Shown one piece after another: positions 14,276 to 25,874 of a stretch of DNA of 64,000 bases. The notes beneath the pieces were generated by a model that saw only the letters and a program-made list of their open reading frames with translations, did no database searches and was not told the DNA's origin. This stretch comes from Eleginops maclovinus (taxonomy: Eukaryota; Chordata; Actinopteri; Perciformes; Eleginopidae): positions 25,057,257 through 25,121,256 of the forward strand of contig NC_086350.1 of NCBI RefSeq assembly GCF_036324505.1. The letters run 5' to 3'. The translations under genes and the position numbers were made by a program. How positions within the stretch are numbered: the first letter of the stretch is position 1; each line of letters begins with the position of its first letter.

Positions 14276-14419
14276 ATTCATTTTGTGCACCAGTAAAACA
14301 TATACCTATGTCTTGAATTTGAAAAAATCATATTTTATTTTTCCAATAAAGAAGGGTTCGGTGAACGCGCATATGAAACTGGTGGGGTTCAGTACGTCCA
14401 ACAAGGTTAAGAACCACTG
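14276..14419 (+). mobile_element. hAT-type element fragment ending AAGAACCACTG
   Basis: The right edge, AACAAGGTTAAGAACCACTG, is the reverse complement of the CAGTGGTTCTTAACC terminus typical of Charlie-like hAT elements. The matching left terminus was not found, so the copy is truncated. Confidence 0.45.
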
Positions 14420-14869
14420 CTTTAGATATTGTGCAAATTAGAATATTTTCAATATATCTTTGAAAACTTTGAAAACTGAATCATAAAATTGCGTTTATTC
14501 TTATTCTCTCATATACATTTGATTGTGTAGTTTAGCTCAGTTTAGAGTGGTTGTAGGGGAGTGTATGAGCAAAATGCTAATATCTGAACGCTAACAATGA
14601 CAATGCTAACATAAAGCAGGTGTAGAGTTTCAGGTAATGTTTCACCATCTTTTAGCATTTTAATATGTGCTAACTAAAAACAAATTAAAGCTGAGGCCAA
14701 TAGGAAAGTAGTTTAGATGAAAAGTCAGAGGCTAAATAGGACGGATCCTTTCAGATCCATAATTGTCGGTTTGAAATGTGTTAGCACACATTGAGTAAAG
14801 TTCTTAAGCTATTGCAGTCTGTATCAAGGTGGTGGGCTAACAAACCAACGTAAAATAGTCTGTTACAAA

Positions 14870-15858
14870 CAGTGACGGGCAAGTTACTTTCAAAATGTAA
14901 TACAGTACATATTACATATTACTGTCTTTTTAAAGTAATAAGTTACATTACATTATTACTGTCTCTGAACTGTAATGCGTTACACTACTTTTGCATTACT
15001 TTGAGTTACTTTCACCATAAATAACCTCTAAAGTATGGCTTTAAATTCTAAAATGTAGTTTATTGCAGCTCAATAATTAAAGCTATCTATCTATCTGGCA
15101 GTACATGCTGAACATTAGGAAAAGAGCTAGAGATTAAACGTATGCTCCGTTTAAGTGGGCTGAATAATATGTGATACCGGTAACATGACGTCTCTGTGTG
15201 TTATTAATAACATGTTAGTGGAGCCTCTGCACGGCCCTGTGACCTGCTGTATATGAACGAGTCTCTATGGCAACGTTAGCTCACCTTATCATTGATGTGT
15301 TAACGGGGATTTGGCTGACAAGCTTTCTAAAAGCCGGCGATTCCACAGAGGACAGAGGCTGCAGATCTTCAACACTCTGCCACGAGTCTCTGAACTTCTC
15401 GGGGTTCAAGCAGCAGACCCAGAGAAAGTTACCTTCTGGTGCTTTGTCCTGCGCGCACTGCTGTCTCTTTCTTCTGTTTTCTCCGAGCCTGCAGCTCTGC
15501 ATTGTGAGCCTGCAGCTCTGCATTGTGAATCTGCAGCTCTGCATTGTGAGCCTGCAGCTCTGCATTGTGAATCTGCAGCTCTGCATTGTGAATCAGTTTC
15601 TGCAGCCCTCTTAACCGATAGTAAACAGGCTTACTGAGTTACAATTCTACCTGCAGTTATTTCTCTGGTGTCGGAATGTCTCGCGATGTTGGTGATTTCT
15701 TAGAAACTAAACACCACATCATTTTGGGTTAAAATGTGAGAAAATTGTAAGGGCTATTATATTATCCACAGTAATGCATTATATTACTGCGTTACAGCAA
15801 AAAGTAATACATTACTGCAACTCCATTACTTTTGTAACGCGTTACATCCAAATCATTG
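14870..15858. mobile_element. Non-autonomous hAT element with perfect 8-bp target duplication
   Basis: The element runs from CAGTGACGGGCAAGTTAC to CGCGTTACATCCAAATCATTG. It is flanked by GTTACAAA at 14862-14869 and again at 15859-15866, a perfect 8-bp target duplication of hAT size. Both ends are rich in TTAC/GTAA motifs, and the termini form imperfect inverted repeats (CAGTGA against CAATGA). At 989 bp it has no transposase frame. The inner part holds a 21-bp minisatellite and about 300 bp of GC-richer filler (15180-15480) that could be captured sequence. Confidence 0.8.
15488..15592 (+). repeat. 21-bp minisatellite, five copies
   Basis: The unit is CCTGCAGCTCTGCATTGTGA plus G or A, alternating as GAGCC and GAATC variants. 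Because 21 is a multiple of three, it creates in-frame heptapeptide ORFs on several frames. These are artefacts of the repeat. Confidence 0.95.
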
Positions 15859-16029
15859 GTTACAAAGCCGAAGTGTTGATGGAAAGTCAAAAAAGATAAG
15901 TTAAAATGTTTTTGGTCCACTACAGGTCCTCAGTATGCAAAAGCACACAGCACCTCTATAACAATTTTAAGAAGTGCTCTGTACAATTAATTATAATTTT
16001 GTTAATGCTCACAGTTATTCTGGAAACAT

Positions 16030-16120
16030 AAATGAGTCACATTAGCAAGTTTGACCTCAATTTCCCCCCGTAATTCCAGCACAGATGTTTGATATGAATT
16101 GCATGGAAGGGAAAAAGGCA
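16030..16120 (+). mobile_element. Relic related to the 5' end of the BED-hAT at 42 kb
   Basis: About 60 bp (AGCAAGTTTGACC, then CGTAATTCCAGC, then ATGTTT) matches in order the segment at 42097-42145 that precedes the BED-finger hAT pseudogene. No transposase sequence follows, so this is a decayed or internally deleted relative. Confidence 0.5.
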
Positions 16121-17239
16121 AAAAACACTAAAGGAACTGGAAAATGCTACACATGTTGTTCTGTTTGCATTATAGTATTTTAGTTGTGATTAACATGGTC
16201 ACATTTTTTCGCCGATTGAAACACTAATAAGTAATATTCAATGTGTTCAGTACAACAAGTTTTACGTTAAGTTATACAAGTGTTAGTGTAATGAAGGGTG
16301 TGTGTTTGTTGGGGGGTTATACGGAGGACGGTTGCTGCAGGATGTTGGGCACTGTGAGTCGATCAGAGTATGCAAAGGAAAGCCACTGTGTGCTAAAATA
16401 CATGATTCAGCAAAAAAGCCAAGCCAACAGGGTGAGATCGCCCCAGGCGGGATACCATTATATAGTAAAAGCTGTCAGAATAATATAGAGGAAGGTGGAG
16501 ATAAAGCAGTGGGGGCAGAGACATTTAAACTACGAAGAGAACAAGCACAGTTTTTGTCTTTACTTAGGTTTCTGTACACGACTCAGGAATAAAACTCTAT
16601 TGCATCAAACTGATTGTTTTGAGTGAATTATTTTGAAGCTGATTGGCTACTCAATTATAACTCAGTTGTACTGAAGATAAACATGTTGGTTAGTATGTCC
16701 TTTCTGGCCCAGATTTTGTGCTGAATTTTTTTTTTAAGGATGGAGCAGTTTTCTCAGTAACAACAAAGTGGCTTATCTCTGAATACAACAAACCCTCCTA
16801 CACACAGACACACTATGCCAAGAATATGTTCCGGTAAACCTGCACAACCCTTGATTTGTAAGTGAGCCTATTGGACAGAAAGACAGGGCTGCAGTGGAGA
16901 GTAACCATCTGCTTTACAGACGTCTCAGATCAGAGTTCAACTCACTCCTGCTGATAGTTAGCCAGAATGGGCTGCAGCTCCTGACCTCTGCTTGCTCACA
17001 CAATTACAATGTTGTATCATATTGCAACAAGCTGACCTTATAGATCTGTTCAACAACCCTAACCCTACTCCCAGAAACAAACACACTCCTCCATTCAAGC
17101 TGAAGAGAACAGTAAGTATAAGCTGTCAATGAGCAGCTCTGCAACAATTCAGCTCAGCTTCCCACCTTCATTGCTAAATAATTCAAATGGACCAGACCTA
17201 TATGGGATCCTAAAACATGTGCATACACTTCAAATACTG

Positions 17240-17701
17240 GATATGCATAGGAAGCATTTTAGGGGTTTTCCCTTTCCTATAGTGTATTCTTTAGGTTTGT
17301 AAATGTAAATGTCTGCAAAGTCTAAAATCTCTATGTTCCTTCCAGAGGGAGTTTCTCTCCCACACCCCCACCCCCTGCCTGAAATGCCTCCATTGGACTC
17401 CTTTGTTTACTTCCGAAACATAGTGACATCACTATAACACGTGTGCATCTATTGGTTAGCTCTCCATCACAATGTGCTTGATAGGACAAGGGGCAGGACA
17501 TCTCTAAACGGTTGACCAATCACAACAGAGCCAGTCTGCTAACCAAGCAGAGCAGGCTGGACTCTGGTTTCAGACACAGGGTGAAAAGAGACAGGCACAG
17601 GCAGTATGAGAAAAATAAAGAGCTTTCGGAACATTAAAACATGGAGACAATTCACAGTAGAGGAATAAAATATTAACATGAGCAGAATAGGCCCCCTTTA
17701 A
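17240..17701 (+). mobile_element. MITE with TTAA right end, family copy 1
   Basis: The copy starts near CATTTTAGGGGTTTTCCC and ends GGCCCCCTTTAA, with TTAA at 17698-17701. It shares blocks with 12851-12970 (reverse) and 49292-49490 (reverse): GGTTGACCAATCACAAC, CTCTGGTTTCAGACA, GGCAGTATGAGAAAAATAA and CATGGAGACA. A long in-frame stretch exists but has no protein character. It is likely a piggyBac-type MITE, judged only by the TTAA end. Confidence 0.65.
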
Positions 17702-17929
17702 TAATGCTTTGCTATGTTGTATAGGTTGTCCACATTGTAATTTGAGGTTGATGAAAATTGTATCCGTACTGATTGGATTCGTTGTCTTAATGAATCAGTT
17801 AAATTTCCATATGTGCACTTGTTCAACTCCTGTGCCATGATGTAATCTATCAATCATTTGGTGTTATATTGGCAACAAAACTAAAAACGTATTGTACATG
17901 TGTCAATAATTATGTCATGCAGAGACAGA

Positions 17930-18250
17930 GCATGGTGCCCAAAGGTTGAACAGAAAAATACCTTTAATGGTAGGTAATCAGGCAGAGCACGTAAAGGAAA
18001 GGCAAAACAAATAGAATAAAACTCTCCGATGCACAACAGAGAAAGGTTCTGGCAAACACTAACAGAAAACCAGAACTTAATTACATGCAGAACTAATCAC
18101 AAGAACAAGAAACAGCTGGAGAGGGCAGGCAAAACACACGGGCAGCAGGTGAACCGAATCTGGTGATCAAACAGATAGGGAGTAATTACACACATGACAC
18201 AGTGGGGTGAAACATTTCTTCAAAATAAAACAGGAAACACTGACAGATCA
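17930..18250 (-). mobile_element. LTR-like relic
   Basis: The block carries phrases such as AACAGCTGGAGAGGGCAGGC, CGGGCAGCAGGTGAAC and AAAATAAAACAGGAAAC. A similar order appears at 60545-60960 (CACAGCTGGGGATAACAGGC, GGGGCAGCATGGTGATTAC, AAATAAAACAGG). Read on the minus strand the T-rich end and polyA-like motifs fit an LTR. No coding domain remains and the ends are unclear. Confidence 0.4.
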
Positions 18251-18794
18251 GAGTGCACACCAAGTCTCCTGGGTTAGTCACAGTAGCTTTAGCTCCTGGG
18301 GCCGGAGCAGATGTGATGCTAGCTGCTGTCTGTTATCTTGTTTGTGTTCAGAAATCCTACAGCAGCCTGCAGACTCTTTTTACAGCTCAAAAGATTTGAA
18401 ATTGTTTACTCATTCCATACACATATTGTGCATTACGCAATGGGAATGGGGGGGTGTTTGATTATTTCCGAGGAGCACAGCTTGATGACAAAGACGAGAC
18501 ACAACATGTGGTCACAGTTCTAACCACATCCATTATGAAGGCGAATTAACTTCCACTACAACACAAAGGAATATACACAGCCAACAGGGGGTGCTGTCCT
18601 TCACTTCCCCTCACCTCACTACTAATATATGTTTTCATTAACCATGTGGAACAAAACATAAAGAATTGACCCGGCAGCCAACGGAAATGTTACGGTTCAC
18701 TTTACATTACATTCGTGTCACTATCCTCCATTATTAACACTGAGCTGATACCGACTGGAACACTGTAATCAATGCCTCTGCAGCGGTAAAGACG

Positions 18795-18910
<116 letters not shown>

Positions 18911-18977
18911 CCTTTTTATGTGTGGGGTGCAACAGGAAATGATTCATTGCCATGAACCACAAGGATTCATACATCAG

Positions 18978-18978
<1 letters not shown>

Positions 18979-19073
<95 letters not shown>
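18979..19073. repeat. (CA)47 microsatellite, right arm of an inverted pair
   Basis: About 95 bp of pure CA facing the GT tract at 18796-18909. Confidence 0.97.
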
Positions 19074-19075
<2 letters not shown>

Positions 19076-20242
19076 TCTGGTAACATTACTAGAATTAAGT
19101 CCCACAGGGTTAAAAAACCACACAGAGGTTGTTAAAGTTGTTATTTTAAACTACACATCAAACCAAAGGGATATTTCCAGTAAAGGTCCAGCTTGGCCTG
19201 GTGAACTCTGACACGTCACATCCCAATGTCCTGTTTGTGATCCATAATTCAGAAAATTATTGACATTTGTCCAAAAGCATTAGCATAGTGCATTACTGAA
19301 GGAAATATTGACTCTTTTTCGTTTTCATAATTGACAGCATTTTAATATTGATGTCAGCGCTTCTTCGATCCTCATGCATTGACGTTCTGTCATAATGCGT
19401 TTCATAAACAGCTCTGTTAGATGCATACAGATGAAAAGCAGGCCAGCGTTCATGTTGGTGTGGGCTGTTAGTTCCTGTCCAACAGGTGCTGAAGGTACAG
19501 TTTGTTCACTGGGACAAACTTTTGGATGTCATTTCGGTTATTTGGAAAATAATATATCATATATTTGCGATATCAGATGGAATGAGGAAAATATATTCAA
19601 ATGATCATAATGTGATTTTTAAGAGGATATGTAGGTTTTTTTAAGTCTGTAGAATAAAATGTGTAGGCCAGTTACAGCATAATTTACAATATTGCACTAG
19701 TCCATGTTGGGATTTTGACAAAATTGTGATGATTTGTGAAGCAATAAATTATACTTGGTCAATGTTTTTATTCATCACGTAACATAAAAGGTAATATTAC
19801 ATCTACATGTCAGCAAATAATGGTCCACCTTTGTCCTCTGAATGATGTCTCATATTTTAAAAATGTATACAACATCAAAAAAGGCATTACCAGTGATAAC
19901 CAAAATACTGAATCAATTGTGTTACATTAGTCGTAACTTCAAAGCCATCAAAGACATGAATATCTCTAATAACTAAACATTCAATATGTGCTTGATGAAG
20001 ACTGTGTGGCTAAATTACAATTAATTGACATTTGTATGGAAACAGAAGAAAACTAAAGTAAGGGTTCACACTAAGTAGACTTTGAGTTCATCAAACCCAA
20101 CAACATTTTCATTCAAATGTTGCTGACTTGCAAACGTGCAGACCTTACTGTTAAACCTTGCTTCAGTGAACAGCCCATCTGAACAAAAAATGTCAGAAAA
20201 TCAACCGTCTGACTCACCGGTTACACCGTGGCTATGCGCCTG

Positions 20243-20700
20243 CCAAAGAGTGCTGCAGTGATGACATATGTTCTAGTTTGAGTAGGAAGTTAGAATCACA
20301 CGGGGGCCCTCGACTCAAACCAATGAGGTTTCAGCCTTGCATTTTGGAAAATTGCAGAAAATAAGATATGTGGCAACAACCGATACTTACTACACGTTTT
20401 GTTCAGCAGGATAATTAATATTAACGTATATGTTTTTTGAAATGTAAATGCAATCGGCAGAAGTAAAAAGCTAAAATGGACTACATCACGGTCACGGTGC
20501 ATCACCATCGCTAAGCTAAATGCGGCTAATGTTCGGTGTGATGACGTTCCATAGTTTCATTAGTCACTTATAGAAAACTGTTTGAGTACATTATTTCAAG
20601 CATCTAACCAAAAACACAATAAACAAGAACATTGATTTAAAGATGAGAGAACTGGAAGTAGTAAAATGCTGACTCATTTTCAGCTTTTAGGACTCATTTC
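20243..20700 (+). repeat. Copy 2 of the unclassified repeat family
   Basis: A fuller copy than the one at 5578. It has GTGCTGCAGTGATGACATAT, CCCTCGACTCAAACC, a CTTACTACACG segment, TTCAGCAGGATAAT, CAATCGGCAGAAGTAAA, CATCACCATCGCTAAGCTAA, CGGCTAATGTTCG and TGATGACGTTCC in order. The short minus-strand ORF across it is not protein-like. Confidence 0.7.
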
Positions 20701-22295
20701 TTCCCCACTCTTTTAGCCTTTTATAGTAGAATTCATCAAATAAACATGAACAATCCAAAAGGAAAATGCCGCTATGTTATTGCTCTTTAACCTGATAGTG
20801 GACTGTCTAGGCAAGAGCAGTTTTCAATGGATATCAGCATGTTTAAAGGTTTCATGGCAAACACTTTTAAATTAATGGACACCGAGAAGCTAAGGCTTTC
20901 GTAGATCTCATACTACGGCAATCTCTAAATGTTTATCTGTTTCATCGCCTGCACATATCCACAGATTCTCCCACTGTCAGACGGATAGTTCATTGAACTG
21001 TGTGCTCAGGTTGCATCACCTCAATCAGAGAAGGCGCAGATTTACGATCATGTGACAGCGTTGTTATACTCTTCAAGGCCTCTCAACGCTCACTGACATA
21101 CAGATAGCTGACATCAGAAACAGAATCATCAAGATGATAATTCTATAAGACGCCTGCATGTTCCATTTACACAAGCAATGAATAATGTTTCGTAGTTTTA
21201 CACCCATGTGTTGCCCCTATGATCAGCAAGACTGCAGTAAAACAGCAATATCAGACAACCCCAGAGGGATGATTCAGTCTATAGTAGGATGATGTTACTC
21301 TGGCAACAGCAGGAAATGGACTCAAATGCACAACCACAGACAGAGCGGTTAAAGTAATAGTCTTCACCCTGCAAAAATGTTTTACAGTCAACTCTAAAAA
21401 CGCAGACACAACAAAGGAACAAAACCCTTGGCACAGGGCCTACAGTACAGTATGTCCATATAGCACCTTATACTGAGCACCCTTGCAGATGTAAACATTA
21501 AAAATGATAATGTTGCTATTATATATTATTTATATCAAATTTATTTTCTGCTTTGGTTTTTTGCTCATTGTGCTTTTTGTTTGCCTTAAAAAAAAAGTAT
21601 AGATGTATGACATTGATGATGGTAATGATAATAATAGTAAATATAATTACGATGGCTATTATCTTAGTTATCATAGTTTATAAAACAAGATGAGAAATTA
21701 TACTGTCTTGTTATCTGAACATGAAACTTTTAAGACTTTATTTTTTACCTTATTATTTTCTTTCCACACGGAAAACTAGGTGTATGTATGTACAGATTTG
21801 TTTATTTGTGTGCATATTAAATTATTGATTTAAGACAAATGTAATCTTGCAACTGGATTACTTACGGGAGGGCTACTTTCGGTATAAGCTTTGATTTCTG
21901 CCCTCCCGCTTCTACTTATTTTGCTTGTTTATCGGATTAATAAATGATCTGTATTAGTATTGTAATAGTAGAATACATTTAAAAAAAATATATATATATA
22001 TTTGTTGTAATAAATAGACCCAGTGTTTCCCCGCACACTCACTGAGTTGTCCTGCTGGATTAGAAGTATTTGCGTGCATGTCATATTGCGTGCTTCAATA
22101 AACCCTATCTCTGTCTCAACTTCCATTAGCATCTTGCCTAACATGTCTCTGCCTGGCTGAACAACCCCACACCTCTGAAGCGATCCTTACAGGCACTCAG
22201 TGTTCCTTCCCCACCTCTCCACTAGCTGCATGTCGCTAATTAGCATCTCCGCACTGACTCAGCTCAGCATCATGTGGTGTCTGATCCGTTTATCT

Positions 22296-23044
22296 TTAAA
22301 GGTCCCCTATTATGCAAAATGCACTTTTTGCTGTCTTTTATACATAAACATGTGTCCCCGGTGTGTAAGGAGACCGACAAAGTGTCAGAAAATACAACGC
22401 TCTCTCTTTTCCTCCTTACCCACATCTCTAAAAACTGGGGTACAAACGAGCTGATCCAGATATGCTTCGGTTATGATGTCATAACCGAAATGTGAGCTGG
22501 CTTTACATTGAACTCCTGGCAAAGTTCTGCACACGTGACATGTCTCAACCTATCGTCCCCCATATACAGTGGCGAGCTGAATCCCCTCCGCAGCACCTCT
22601 GTGTGTCTGTGTGTTCAGCAGGATGTCTGCAGGAGGGACTTTGTTGACAACAGGGAGTTGTTGTGTATATAATACATATACTGTCTCTGTTCTAGTGGTA
22701 AACACTGAGAAGTGTTTCAGAAAGAATGCTGGATGTGGTTTGGAACATAATATGGTGTTTAATCACGTCGGCGTTTAGCTGAGTTTCTCCCGTAGAAAAC
22801 TTTCACAGAGGAGAGAGAGCTGCATGACTCTGAAAAGGGGCGTGTCCAGCTTCAGCTCAGCTCAAATTTAAAGCGACAGTCACAGAATCAGCACCTCAGG
22901 AACAAGGCTGAGATAGAGGGGGATGAGGCATGCTACAATGGGGGATCTGTTTGGTATTTTCAGCAAAACACTTCACAGACATGTTTTGTATAGATATGGC
23001 CCTACAATATATTGTTCAAATATAGCATGATAGGAGACCTTTAA
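22296..23044. mobile_element. TTAA MITE, long copy A
   Basis: It runs from TTAAAGGTCCCCTATTATGC to CATGATAGGAGACCTTTAA, with terminal inverted repeats (AAAGGTCCCCTAT against AGGTCTCCTAT) and TTAA on both sides. At about 749 bp it shares nearly its whole length with copy B at 24456-24994, but has about 170 extra bases after GCACTTTTTG. No transposase is present. The TTAA target suggests piggyBac-type mobilisation. Confidence 0.8.
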
Positions 23045-23344
23045 ATGACTCAGTACAGGGTCAAGAGCGTATCCCAGCATGCATAAGCAGAGACAGGCCT
23101 AATGTTTGAAACATGTTGAAATTCATTGTTTCACATTTGAATGGTGACAAGGAGCAGACACTGTTGATGCCCTTATAAGGTCATGCATATGAGGTTTCCA
23201 TTTATGCATGCTAATCCTGACCTTTATTTCCTATGCGAAGAAATAGAGAAAAGTTCAGATGATTTCAAAATGTATTTTTAATTATTTTAGTCTGATCCAC
23301 ACTAAATGTTGGTAATCTGCTAAAACTCTGTGACACCTCACCGC

Positions 23345-23471
23345 CTGAACAACACACACACACAAACACACTCTCTCACACACACACTCTTCTTGACATG
23401 CACAAACACACAAAAACACATACACACTCTTTCACCCACACTCACATGCATACACACACTTATAAATATAC

Positions 23472-23501
<30 letters not shown>
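23345..23501. repeat. Cryptically simple CA/CT region with (CA)15 core
   Basis: An interrupted CA-rich block (23350-23461) is followed by a purer (CA)n at 23472-23501. Confidence 0.9.
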
Positions 23502-23503
<2 letters not shown>

Positions 23504-24063
23504 GTCACATGGACATGGTACATAATGGCTGCTAATGTTATTGAATATTTTATCATAACATGCACAGTGGGCACAGGAGCGTGAAGATGTTGATTTTTTA
23601 ACAATGTTGCCAAGGTGACTGGCTAGGTCGCAACAAGGAACACTCAGCTGTTTAATATCACAGTTTATTACACTGTGGAGCATTCTGCTGTTTAAAAATG
23701 CATGAGTTATAAACACACTGCTCCTGAATTATGTTTATGAAGCTTTGCCAGGGTAACATTATCCCTTACTCTGACTATATTATAATATGGTGAGGATTTA
23801 AGGCGGCATAGTTCTGCACTAAAAGGTTTTATAGTTATCTCATCAAATAAATAACATGTGAACCCACTTTTATGACCACATCATTAGTCAAAGATAAAAG
23901 TATCATTAAGGGGCACATAAGGATTTCTGAATCAAAAATCTCCAAACTTTCAGCATGACTAAATACTTCTCAGGTTCACAGCAGGACTAACACGCCAAGG
24001 GGCCCCAACAGAAGTCTAAATCCCAGTGATTTTTAGTTCTTACACAGTAATTTTGGACTATAA

Positions 24064-24455
24064 TAGAGTGGCGCAGTGATGACATATTTTTGTAGGCCGA
24101 CCCAAAGGTAATTCTAGCAAGGGCTCCCTCGACAAAAAGCAATGGGATAAGATCTGTGGCACAGACACAATTATGATACTTACACATTGTTTTCAGCAGG
24201 ATAATCGCCAGATATTAACACCACTTAATGATTTTTCAAGCATAAGGCTGTAAACCAGCTACTATCAAGGTCACATGGCTGCGCAACACCACCGCTAAGC
24301 TAAAGGCAGCTAATGTTCAGCTTGATGACGTTTAGTAGTCTCTTTCAGCTACTTGATAGCCTTCACCAATATTAAGACAAATAGAAGCTTCAGAATTTTA
24401 CGAGTGGAATATTTACTACAATTTTTCATGTTGTAGAACTTAAAGATGAAATCTC
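24064..24455 (+). repeat. Copy 3 of the unclassified repeat family, left part
   Basis: It carries GGCGCAGTGATGACATATTT, CTCCCTCGACAAAAAGC, TTCAGCAGGATAATCG, CAACACCACCGCTAAGCTAA, GCAGCTAATGTTC and TGATGACGTTTAGTAGTC in family order. The sequence is split at TTAA by MITE copy B and resumes at 24995. Confidence 0.7.
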
Positions 24456-24994
24456 TTAAAAAGGTCCCCTATCATGCAAAATGCACTTTTTGATGTGAGC
24501 TGGCTTTACATTGAACTCCTGGCAACGTCCCGCCCACGTTACAAGTCCCAACCTAATCGTCCGCAATATACAGTCGCAAGCTGAATCTCCTCCGCAGCCC
24601 CTCTGTGTGTCTGTGAGTTCAGCAGGATGTCTGCAGGAGGGACTTAGAGTTGTTGTATATAATAGATATAATGTCTCTGTTCTAGTGGTAAACACTGAGA
24701 AGTGTTTCAGAAATAATGCTGGATTTGGTTTGAACATAATATGGGGTTTAATCATGGCAGCGTTTAGCTGAGTATGTTCTCCCGGTTGAAAACTTTCACA
24801 GAGGACAGATCATGGCGCTCCAAAGGGGGCGTGTCCAGCTTCAGCTCAGCTTTAAAGCGACAGTCACAGAATCAGCACTCAAAGAACATGGGGGATCTGT
24901 TTGGTATTTTGAGCAAAAGACTTCACAGACAAGTTTTGTACAGATATGGACCTACAATATATTGTTCAAATTCAGCAGAATAGGAGACCTTTAA
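24456..24994. mobile_element. TTAA MITE, shorter copy B, inserted into repeat copy 3
   Basis: It begins TTAAAAAGGTCCCCTATCAT and ends ATAGGAGACCTTTAA, with TTAA at 24456-24459 and 24991-24994. It lacks the roughly 170-bp segment that copy A has after GCACTTTTTG. The host repeat reads AATCTC before and GCTTGTGTTAAC after the insertion; the copy at 60290 reads AATCTCAGAAGCTTGTGTTAAC with no insert, which is close to an empty site. Confidence 0.82.
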
Positions 24995-25110
24995 GCTTGT
25001 GTTAACAGCAGACTGTATTACAGGCATCGAAGCAAAAACATGTTCCAAAAATCAATGAATTTAGGGGAACCGAAAGTTGTAAAATGCTGACTCATTTCCA
25101 CATTTTAGGG
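24995..25110 (+). repeat. Copy 3 of the unclassified repeat family, right part
   Basis: The stretch GCTTGTGTTAACAGCAGACT, then CAGGCATC, AAAACATGTTC and GTAAAATGCTGACTCATTTC continues the family order seen at 20580-20690 and 60302-60345. It confirms that the MITE interrupts one older repeat. Confidence 0.65.
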
Positions 25111-25724
25111 TGGAGAGGAGTGTGGAAACAGGAATCACTGCAGCAGTCTTTTTTTTCGACAAACATTCTTGCAGCAAAACAGATTAATAGTGAAATTAGG
25201 TTTTGTTCTTGCTAAATAATCAGAGTTTATCTTTTTACGCATCTCTTTCTTCTTTCTCTTTTTTATTTTGAAGATAATTTAACAGATGGTTTTCTGCAGG
25301 CGGAAATTTGGAAGTTACAGCTCTAGTTTTTTTCCAATGGTTGCAGTGCTGTATGATCCTAATGCGGTGTGATGGGATGACTGCTGCCAGCTGAAAGGCT
25401 TCACACAGAATCAGAAGGAGAGCCATGAGCAGGACAGGAGGAGCGAATCCTTGCTCAACATCCAGCAAAAAGAAGGAGAAACACTCAATATGTACAGTTC
25501 AATAACTTCAGAGGAACAGTGAAAAACGTCCAGCAAACTGAACCCATGTAATTCTGCAAACATGCCTTTGTTCACCATCAAAGGACTTTATCATAGCCCT
25601 TACAATTGAATAAGACACACTTTAATCATCCAACAAGGGGACAGTTAGATCATATGCATCAAACACATCCTATTCACATTAGACCGATGATACACACATG
25701 CAAACACATGCATTTTGAGGAGAG

Positions 25725-25800
25725 GTGTCAGGAAAGGGCTTGTTCTGACACCAAGGTAGTGTAGTTGAGGGTTTAGTGCCTTGCTCGGGGACACTTTAGT
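25725..25800 (-). mobile_element. SINE body fragment
   Basis: The reverse complement contains AAGTGTCCCCGAGCAAGGCA, the body phrase of the SINE at 7641 and 50641. Head and tail are missing. Confidence 0.5.
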
Positions 25801-25835
25801 AGTTGGGGTTAGGGTATTTGTATATGTATTAAAAG

Positions 25836-25874
25836 ACATTAAAAAGCGCATTTTGCATAATATGGGCCTTTTAA
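25836..25874. mobile_element. Relic terminus of the TTAA MITE family
   Basis: The sequence GCGCATTTTGCATAATATGG plus GCCTTTTAA is the reverse complement of the family terminus AAAGG(T/C)CC(C/A)TATTATGCAAAATG. Only this end remains. The adjoining TTAAGATATACGATATCAGG recurs at 61928, so a second repeat joins here. Confidence 0.5.

Noticed and set aside
15267..15637. 108-115 codon ORFs with LQLCIV or AALHCE repeats
   Set aside because: They are produced by the 21-bp minisatellite inside a non-autonomous hAT element.
24511..24983. Overlapping ORFs on both strands
   Set aside because: They fall within the TTAA MITE copy B and match frames in copy A only because the DNA is homologous.
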